A stretch of 64,000 nt of DNA from Amorphochlora amoebiformis (taxonomy: Eukaryota; Cercozoa; Chlorarachniophyceae). The notes under the pieces were generated by a model. That model ran no database searches. It saw nothing but the letters and a program-made list of their open reading frames with translations, and was not told where the DNA came from. Shown here piece by piece: positions 47,322 to 64,000 of the stretch (positions are counted from its first letter, which is position 1; the number at the start of each line of letters is the position of its first letter). The DNA lies in NCBI GenBank assembly GCA_054601695.1, contig BAAHQB010000160.1, forward strand, positions 124,001 to 188,000. The letters are read 5' to 3'. Position numbers and translations under genes: made by a program.

Positions 47322-49240
47322 CATGTATATATAAAAATTTATACATACATATACATATATACATACGTGGGATTTATATTATATATATATATATATGTAT
47401 ATACATATATATATATATATTATATGTGCTACATATAAAAATTCATACACATTCATGCATACACGTATATACATAACAAACATGATTCATAATAAAATCC
47501 GACCTCAAGCACCCTCTCTCTCTCTTTTCCCTCCCTCTCTCTTTTCCCTCCCTCTCTCTTTTCTCTCCCTCTCTCTTTTCTCTCCCTCTTCTCTTTTCTC
47601 TCCCTCTCACTTTTCTCTCCCTCTCTCCTTTCTCTCCCTCTCTTCTTTCTCTCCCTCTCTCTTTTCTCTCCCTCTCTCTTTTCTCTCCCTCTCTCTTTTC
47701 TCTCCCTCTCTCTTTCCTCTCCCTCTCTGTCGTTCTCTCCCTCTCTGTTTTCTCTCCCTCTCTCTTTTCTCTCCCTCTCTTTTTCCTCTCCCTCTCTCTT
47801 TTCTCTCCCTCTCTCTTTTCTCTCTCCCTCTCTTTTCTCTCCCTCTCTCCTTTCTCTCCCTCTCTCTTTTCTCTCCCTCTCACATTTCTCTCCCTCTCTC
47901 TTTTCTCTCCCTCTCTCTTTTCTCTCTCTCTCTCTTTCTCTTCCTCTCTCTTTTCTCTCCCTCTCTCTTTTCTCTCCCTCTCTCATTTCTCTCCCTCTCT
48001 CTGTTCTCTCCTTCTCTCTTTTCTTTCCCTCTCTCTTTTCTCTCCCTCTCTCTTTTCTCTCCTTCTCTCTTTTCTCCCTCTCTCTTGTCTCTCCCTTTCT
48101 CTTGTCTCCCCCTCTCTCTCTCTTTTCTCCCTCTCTTTTCTCTCCCTCTCTCTTTTCTCTCCCTCTCTCTTTTCTCTCCCTCTCTCTTTTCTCTACATCT
48201 CTCTTCTCTCTTCCTCTTTCTTTTCTCTCCCTCTCCCCTTTCTCTCCCTCTCTCTCTCTTCTCTCTTCGGCTCTCTCCTCTCTTCCCTCTCTCCAGGCAT
48301 GAACCCCACCCGTGGTGAACATCAAAGTCGAGAAGAGCGGCCCTCTGGATGACATCAGGGTATTTGGCCTGAAAAAATGCCCAAAAACAATAATAGAAGG
48401 TCAGTTGCGATACTATTATATGTTAAAGGGCTTTGGCCCTTAGAGAAGGTTAGGGTTAGGATTAGGGTTAAGGTCAGGGTGAGGGTTATGTTTAAAAAGG
48501 ATTTGAGGTAGGTCTTGGGTTAGGCTTAGGGTTGGGTATAGGGTTAGGGTTAGGGTTAGGGTTAGGGTTAGGGTTCGGGTTAGAGATTGTTTGAGTTAGG
48601 GTTAGGCCAGGGTTGGGGTTAGAAAGGGTTTGAGTAAGCTTTAGGGTTAGGGTTGTTAGAACTAGGATTGAGTTAGGGTTAGGGCTGAGGTTAGGCCTAA
48701 GGTTAGGGACAGAAAGGGTTAGGGTTATGGTTAGGGTTAGGGTTAGGGTTGGGGTTAGTAGGGTTTAAAAAGGGTTTGAATTTGTGTTAGGAGAGTTAAA
48801 AAGGCTTTGAAATAGGGTTAGAGTCGGGGTTAGGAGGGTCAGAAAGGGTTTCAGTTCGGGTTAGAGTTAGGGTTAGGGTTAGGGTTAGGGTTAGGGTTAA
48901 AGTTAGGGTTAGGGTTAGATAGGGTTTCAGTTAGGGTAAGAGTTGGGATTAGAGGGTCAATGATTAGGGAGGGTTAGGGTTAGGTGCGTTAGAAAGGATT
49001 TGAGTTGTGAAGGTCGTTAGAGTTGAGGTTAGACTCAGAAGGGTTACCTGGGCATGAGCAAGACCAACCATTATATTATTGAATACGCAGAAACTAGATA
49101 TTGGAGTTAGGGTTTGGATTGGTTATGTGGGCTTGTTTTGAGGTTAAGAGACAAGGAGTGTGGAGGTTCTGTCAGGGGAGATTGGGGCTCATATGTATAC
49201 CCGTGTATACATATATAAATGCATGTATATACATATATAT

Positions 49241-49279
<39 letters not shown>

Positions 49280-49289
49280 TATGAATATG

Positions 49290-49340
<51 letters not shown>

Positions 49341-49639
49341 ATAATTATAAACATTTTGCATACATAGATATGTACATGTACACATACATATATACATACA
49401 TATTCTCATACTACATATATATATATATATAATACATATATATATATATTTATATATAATACATACATATATATATATATATATATAAACATAAACTATG
49501 TATGTACTTATACTATACTCCGAGGTAATCTAAGAACCCCTCTTCACCTCCCTAACCTAACCCTAACCTCAAGGCATACTGTAATCTTATGTTATGTATA
49601 CTATTTTACAAACCAAACTCACATATATACATATATATT

Positions 49640-49672
<33 letters not shown>

Positions 49673-49685
49673 ATATGTATATATG

Positions 49686-49721
<36 letters not shown>

Positions 49722-49847
49722 CATGCGCGTACGTGTATGCATGCATAGGTTTACCTACATTGTAAATATACCTTTTACATACCAAAAGTCTGTTCGATCT
49801 CCCTAACCCATATTACATATATAGAGAGCGAGATAGATACACACACA

Positions 49848-49882
<35 letters not shown>

Positions 49883-51060
49883 GTATAATATACACACATA
49901 TCTATTTAGTATTAAATATATATATATATATATATATATAATATGTATTCTAGTATATATATAATATATTATATACATATTACCCCATTGCTGCATTCGG
50001 CTCAGCGTGATGTCCTGGCGGTCGCACCTTAGCGTTAAGGTTAGGGTTGCTTCGCATAACATTAGGGTTGGATTAAGGTTAGGACTTAACTACAGGATTA
50101 GGGATTAGGTTAAGGTTGAGATTATAGGTTAAGGTAAGGTTTGGGTTAAGATTAGCGTTTGGATTAAGGTTAGCGCTTAGGGTTTAGGGTTTAGGTTAGG
50201 GTTAGGGTTTAGGTTAAGGTTAGCGTTTGGGTTGAGATTAGAGGTTAAGTTAGGTTTGGGTTATGATTAGGGTTTGGATTAAGGTTAGCGCTTAGGGCTT
50301 AGGGTTTAGGTTAGGGATGGGTTAGGGTTTGGGTTAAGGGTAGCGTTTTGGGGGTTGAGATTAGAACTTAAGGTTAGGTTTGCGTAAGGTTAGGGTTTGG
50401 GCTAAGGTTACGGTTTGGGCTAAGGTTAGGGTTTGCTTTAAGGTTAAGGTTTTAAGGTTTGGGTGTGGATTAAGGTAGGGATCGTGTTAGGGTTACGGCT
50501 TGAGGTTAAGGTTTGGGTGAGGGTTAGGGTTTAGGTCAGGGTTTGGGCTGAGGTTAGGGTTAGGGTTAGGGTTAGGGTTAGGGTTTGGATTCGTAGATTA
50601 GAGAAAATTTTGTCAGGTTGAGGTGAAAGTTAGGGTTAGGGTAGCGTTAGGGTTAGGGTAGCGTTAGGGTTAGCGTTAGGGTTAGCGTTTGGGTTAGCGT
50701 TAGGGTTAGCGTGAGAGATTCTCAATGCTAGGCTGGCGCCTTTGTGATAGTATTAATTAAGGGGTTAAGGTTAGGATTAGGGTTAGGGATAGAGTTAGGT
50801 AAGGGTTAGCGTTGTTAGGGTTAGGCTTGTGGTAGGGTTAGGGTTAGGGTTACGGCTAGGGTTAGGGTTAGGGATAGAGTTAGGGTAAGGGTTAGCGTTG
50901 TTAGGGTTAGTTTTAAGGTTAAGATTGGGTTAGGGGTTTGGTTAGAAATAAACCATGACAAAGGCCCTAAGGGCCTTCCCCTCGCATACATCTTCAACAG
51001 CCTATTGTAATATAATTTGTATGTATATTATAAATGGATATTTGTGTACATCTATGTGTA

Positions 51061-51108
<48 letters not shown>

Positions 51109-51206
51109 TTACATGCTAATGTCAACATATTTTAAATGTGTAGTTTACATACATGTAGATATTTGTTTACAACATATGTTATTATAACGTCTACATAAGA
51201 ATTTAT

Positions 51207-51243
<37 letters not shown>

Positions 51244-51662
51244 CATATATATATATATATATGTATATAATACATACATATGCGTAGAAAAGAGAGGGAG
51301 AAGGAAAGAATGAAGGAAAGATATTCGTAGGAATATCTCCATATCAGTATATTACATATGTATATACCTACATATGAGTATATTCTATATATTATATACC
51401 TGCAATGTTGCACCAGCCCCTCTGAGGATGGAGGCATCCGAACCCGGCATTATTTCAGTGTCGGCGTCAAGATATCTAGGTTAGATATTGCAGATATATA
51501 ACGCATAATATGTAGGCATCTCAACCAGGCACAGTGTAGGTGTCAAGGTATGTGGGTTGTTTAGTTATTGATATGTATGATATATATATACATACATATA
51601 TATATATGTGTGTGTGTGTATATGATGTATACGTTAAAAATATGTACACGTACATATATACA

Positions 51663-51720
<58 letters not shown>

Positions 51721-52238
51721 TATATCTGTAAAATGGATATACATAGTATGTCTGTATACATATATACATATACATATTTATATATATATATATACGCATT
51801 TGTATACACACATATACATATGTATATACACACACATATATATATATAAAATATAATATATACGTATTTCATTACACGGAGGGCACAAGCCCTTCGTCGA
51901 TCTGCGAAAATGCGTCGTACACCTTATGATTATTCATATGTTAAGAACTAGATTATTACTACGCATTATTAATATACGCATTATTACTGCACCATTACGA
52001 CGCATATTACTACGCACTATTACTATTCATTATTACTATGCATTATTACTATCTTATTGTTACTATGCATTATTAATGCAGAATAGTAATGTGTAGTATT
52101 AATACGCATAATTAATACGTACAAAATTAGATATTTCTCAGACCAGGTTAGCGATTACGTTAGTGCTATATATATATATATATATAGATATATATATATA
52201 TATATATTATATACATATATACACACGCGCATATATAT

Positions 52239-52271
<33 letters not shown>

Positions 52272-52484
52272 GATATTCACATCAGTTAGGATTAGGGTAA
52301 GGATTAGAAATACGCTATCGACATACGACGTGGTATGCACGCGTGCTAGCTCGTTCTGGGTTACGGTTACGGTTAGGGCTTGAGTTATAGTAGAGTTAGG
52401 GTTACGGCTAGGGTTACTGTTAGAGTTAGGAATAAGGTGGTTTGAGAGAGTTTGAGGGTAGGGAGGAGTTGGGGTAGGGTTGGG

Positions 52485-52531
<47 letters not shown>

Positions 52532-52617
52532 GAGAGATGGAGGAAGGAGAAAAAGGAGAGAGGAGACTTACCTTTTCAGGGAGACGTGGGGGCTGAACGA
52601 CCTGAACATATGCGTTG

Positions 52618-52649
<32 letters not shown>

Positions 52650-52885
52650 CATACAAATATATATATATATTTATACATACACATATTATATTATATATAT
52701 ATATATATATATACATATATACATATGTCACACGTGTAAATGTATCTCATAAAGAGGCATATATACGAAACTATGCGTCCATTAATAATAATAATAATAA
52801 TAATAATGATAATAATAATAATAATAATATATAATATATATATATATATGTATATGTATATATAATGATAATAATAATAATAATA

Positions 52886-52924
<39 letters not shown>

Positions 52925-53864
52925 GTATATATAAGTATATATTTATATATGTTTTTATGTCAATACTCATAGGTCCATAAAATTATGTGTACACACATAT
53001 ATGTATATATATATATATATATATATAATATAATATAATATTAATATATATATGCGCATATATATATATATATAATATAATATAAATATATATATGCGCA
53101 TATATATATATATATATATATATGCATTATATAATATATATATATATGTATGTATATTTATATATATGTATAAATATACATATATAAATATGTACATATA
53201 TACTTTAAATTATATTATATTATATATACATATATATATATTATATATTATATATATTTATAATATATATTTGCATACATACATGAAGGCATTCGAATGA
53301 CAATTAGGATAAGAGCTAGGATTCACCTCAAACCCCAGCTCCTCCTGCAACGGTGGAATAACATCCTCAATAAGATGTCGCAAACGCTCAGGGCACTCCG
53401 GATGGAACATAACCCGATGATTCAGACATTCCTAAGCATAATCACCCACATAACCTCTCAATATCTCGAGCTACTCCCAAGCATATTTCCCCTGCCTTCT
53501 ATCAACTCCTCTTTACATGACATAAACACTTAAACATCTCCTTTGAGAACCCTAGATGTAACCACATAGCTAAGTTTAGGTGCTAGACTCGTTATGCTTA
53601 GGGTTAGGGTTGGGAATATGGTTAGAGCTACGGTTAGGGTTAGAGTTAGATCTAGGTTAATCCTATTTGTGGAGAGCTAACTTTTATGGAATTTCACCGA
53701 TTTAATTACCTTGTGTGTGTAGACTGTTACCGGAGGGGCGGAGGGTTGGGATGAGAAGGCTCTTAATATTCGACCACGACTATGCGCTTGATGTCTGCAG
53801 TTACACGTGTGGCGTGTGTGTGTGTGGGGGGATATGTGTACGTGTATAAACATGTATGTAGATG

Positions 53865-53917
<53 letters not shown>

Positions 53918-54316
53918 ATGTACATATTTATGGATGTATAATATATAATATATTTGTTTATACCTTTATCTATATTGTATGTATAGAGAGATAAAGAAAA
54001 AGAGGAATATTATCATTGTTATAACACAAATCATCAACATGAACGTCGGAAGTACGAGAATTGTGACCATCTCTTTTCGAACCCCATAACCACCAAATCA
54101 CCTCAAGAAACCGATTCTATTCATTTGACACTATGTGTCAAGAAGCACTCTTGTATCAAAACCAATAGAAGATAGAATATTCATTAAAACCCACGACCAA
54201 AAGAAGGCGAACCTGAGCCTCCCGTCCACCCGCTTCCATCCCCTGAACCCTCCCGAAGAAATAAACCGACGGTTGGAACTCCTTCCCGCCAAAATTGAGC
54301 CCAGTGTCAACACCAT
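41502..54316 (-). CDS. AcuC/APAH-type histone deacetylase with presequence and C-terminal SAP domain
   Basis: Zn-dependent deacetylase. Exons in transcript order: 54316-54213, 53794-53710, 53431-53327, 52601-52572, 52355-52314, 51922-51876, 51475-51400, 51001-50954, 50027-49984, 49093-49048, 48368-48310, 46882-46801, 46328-46272, 45965-45924, 45224-45157, 44602-44530, 43413-43369, 42855-42767, 42605-42522, 41592-41502. All phases agree; about 438 aa. Motifs: [68 protein letters not shown] (Zn ligands Asp and His), [22 protein letters not shown] (Zn ligand Asp) and VLEGGYDP (active-site Tyr). The N-terminus is Arg/Ser-rich ([25 protein letters not shown]), like a mitochondrial or plastid presequence. 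The last exon encodes a SAP nucleic-acid-binding motif ([16 protein letters not shown]). The first exon is the least certain; a start at 54406 is also open. Confidence 0.93.
43980..44440 (-). repeat. (CCCTAA)n tract
   Basis: Telomere-like repeat on the plus strand as CCCTAA, with variants (CCCGAA, CCCTCA). One inverted copy of the conserved spacer unit lies at about 44218-44256. It is in the deacetylase intron between exons 44530-44602 and 43369-43413. Confidence 0.9.
44670..44875. repeat. CT-rich minisatellite, unit about CTCTCTCCCTCTTTTCTC
   Basis: Seven or more copies of an 18-bp pyrimidine unit in a deacetylase intron. The purine strand reads as Arg/Glu-rich repeats in open frames, which I treat as non-coding. 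Confidence 0.9.
46623..46760 (-). repeat. Degenerate (CCCTAA)n tract with one spacer unit
   Basis: CCCTAA/CCCTATACCTAG variants, followed by an inverted copy of the conserved unit at about 46717-46760. It lies in a deacetylase intron, just 3' of exon 46801-46882. Confidence 0.85.
47218..47254 (-). repeat. Decayed copy of the acceptor end of deacetylase exon 46801-46882
   Basis: Minus strand reads GATGGTGGACAGGCAGCCTG, then CTAGAG, against GAATGGCGGACAGACAGCCTG, then CTGGAG in the exon. The copy would give DGGQAAC followed by a TAG stop (exon: NGGQTACW). It is upstream of the real exon in the same intron. Confidence 0.7.
47510..48295. repeat. Large CT-rich minisatellite, unit about TTTTCTCTCCCTCTCTC
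   Basis: Roughly 790 bp of a 17-bp pyrimidine unit with many variants, in the deacetylase intron next to exon 48310-48368. Both strands have long open frames (Ser/Leu/Phe/Pro-rich or Arg/Glu/Lys/Gly-rich) that are repeat read-through. On the minus strand it is a polypurine run starting a few bases after the splice donor of that exon. Confidence 0.95.
48440..49035 (+). repeat. Degenerate (TTAGGG)n tract
   Basis: TTAGGG with frequent AAAGGGTTTGAG-type insertions, in the deacetylase intron between exons 49048-49093 and 48310-48368. Confidence 0.85.
50030..50950 (+). repeat. Long degenerate (TTAGGG)n tract
   Basis: About 920 bp of TTAGGG variants (TTAAGGTTTGGG, TTAGCGTT), filling the deacetylase intron between exons 50954-51001 and 49984-50027. 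Confidence 0.9.
51514..51558 (-). repeat. Decayed copy of the acceptor end of deacetylase exon 51400-51475
   Basis: Minus strand reads TACCTTGACACCTACACTGT, then GCCTGGTTGAGATGCC. The exon has TATCTTGACGCCGACACTGA, then AATAATGCCGGGTTCGGATGCC. The copy would encode YLDTYTVPG then a stop. It lies just upstream of the real exon. Confidence 0.65.
51955..52130. repeat. Imperfect TACGCATTATTAC repeat
   Basis: At least eight variants of a 13-17 bp unit built on ATTATTACTA(C/T)GCA, in a deacetylase intron. No coding signal; unlike any other repeat in the window. Confidence 0.75.
52782..52888. repeat. Two (TAA)n tracts separated by TA
   Basis: AATAATAAT runs at about 52782-52829 and 52866-52888 in a deacetylase intron. 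They are followed by near-identical ATATAATATATATATATATATGTATATG segments, suggesting a duplicated block. Confidence 0.85.
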
Positions 54317-54835
54317 GAAACAGAGAACCACGCGGAAGGACACTCTGGAGACGCGTGGATGCATTGGTTGGATGTGTCCCGGGGATGTCACGAATGTCAC
54401 GCACACGTGTCGTCACTCAGGAAAGTCACAAGCCACAAAATGGCCAGGGTCGGATTGGCAAGGACGGGTCGGATGTGAAGGTGGAGGACTAGATGGGGGG
54501 GATAAAATGGCATATGTACAAGGAAAGCCTTCGTATTTTAGAGCGGGAGATCTTCCGAAGTACTCGAGAACTGGACACCAGAGCATGTAGGTCTTTCCTC
54601 AATCGTAGTAAAGAGGAATCTAACTGATTTTTTCTTCTTTTCCTTCCTCTCTGTCACGTACCGGGCTCTTTTCGATGCATCCATTTGTCTTTTTTCCAGT
54701 CCCTTTTTACAGTCTTTTCGAAGTCTCATTTTGCAGTCTCTTTTTGCACTCTCTTTCTGCAGTCTCTTTTTGCACTCTCTTTCGATCCTCCCTCTCTTTT
54801 TGTGTGAGTAAATGCAGACACACAGCACACATGAT

Positions 54836-54871
<36 letters not shown>

Positions 54872-55157
54872 ATATGTATACATATATATATATATATGTA
54901 TATATAATATTATATATATATATATATATGTATGTATATATATATGTATATTATATATTATATATATATATATATATAATATATATATGTATGTATAAAT
55001 GTATATATATACATATATTGCGTATTTGTTTTACATATAAATAATATATATTATATGTATTTTTATTGTGTATATATACGTATGTGTATATAATTAGATA
55101 TTGTTTACATACAAAATATACATATACATTACTGTACATGATGGCAGGTCGCGCTGG
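54317..55157. other. Intergenic region between tandem minus-strand genes
   Basis: The part nearest the deacetylase is ordinary sequence, then a CT-rich run at 54620-54810 (TTTTTGCA(G/C)TCTC units), then (TA)n. A plus-strand open frame of 151 codons (54135-54590) starts inside the deacetylase first exon; I found no support for it as a gene. Confidence 0.45.

Positions 55158-64000
<8,843 letters not shown>

Noticed and set aside
47395-48355. 307-codon plus-strand frame rich in Ser/Leu/Phe/Pro and a 300-codon minus-strand frame rich in Arg/Glu/Lys
   Set aside because: Both are translations of a 17-bp pyrimidine minisatellite. The minus-strand frame only overlaps a true deacetylase exon in another frame.
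50030-50950. Chromosome end (telomere)
   Set aside because: The tracts are internal, degenerate, occur in both orientations and sit inside introns of continuous genes.
54135-54590. 151-codon plus-strand frame
   Set aside because: It lies opposite the deacetylase first exon, has no recognisable domain and no supporting splice signals.

Overview
The window is nuclear DNA of a eukaryote, most likely a unicellular or algal protist. Every recognisable gene is cut into many short exons (mostly 30-120 nt) by spliceosomal introns that are almost pure (TA)n microsatellite. Interspersed are degenerate (TTAGGG)n/(CCCTAA)n tracts and CT/GA-rich arrays. A triosephosphate isomerase and a histone deacetylase both with Arg/Ser-rich organelle-type presequences, and a NOX2-type oxidase without EF-hands, fit a protist such as a stramenopile. 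That lineage assignment is inference. Most long open frames in the window are TA-repeat read-through (Tyr-Ile repeats) and are not genes. The genes were found by joining exon islands at GT-AG sites with consistent phase and checking that family motifs continue across the joins.

Layout, left to right. (1) + strand, about 0.36-3.58 kb: an unrecognised protein with a Pro-rich/Ser-Thr-rich region and a Lys-rich tail, possibly 5'-incomplete. (2) - strand, 4.84-13.54 kb: an aldo-keto reductase whose canonical catalytic His is Asp. (3) + strand, 14.03-26.95 kb: one apparently continuous gene joining an SH3 domain, a p22phox-like membrane subunit and a complete NOX2-type NADPH oxidase. (4) - strand, 28.40-35.81 kb: triosephosphate isomerase with a presequence, 16 exons and one GC-AG intron. 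(5) + strand, 36.26-41.14 kb: a sphingomyelin-synthase/PAP2_C-like membrane protein lacking the whole catalytic triad. (6) - strand, 41.50-54.32 kb: an AcuC/APAH-type histone deacetylase with a presequence and a C-terminal SAP domain. (7) - strand, 55.16 kb to beyond the right edge: the membrane domain of an ABCG transporter.

Genes 2/3 and 4/5 are divergent pairs with short shared upstream regions. Pairs 1/2, 3/4 and 5/6 converge. The main find is the SH3-p22phox-NOX gene. In animals the oxidase catalytic subunit, its p22phox partner and the SH3-bearing organiser are separate proteins; here they appear in one reading frame. Two caveats stay open: a phase gap between exons 6 and 7, and an in-frame TAA overlapping the donor of the intron that joins the p22phox and NOX parts. 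A second theme is decayed partial copies of neighbouring exons, splice-site side included, lying in adjacent introns. A third is a roughly 45-bp unit (core ATTATTCAGCATGTC) that recurs inside the telomere-like tracts.
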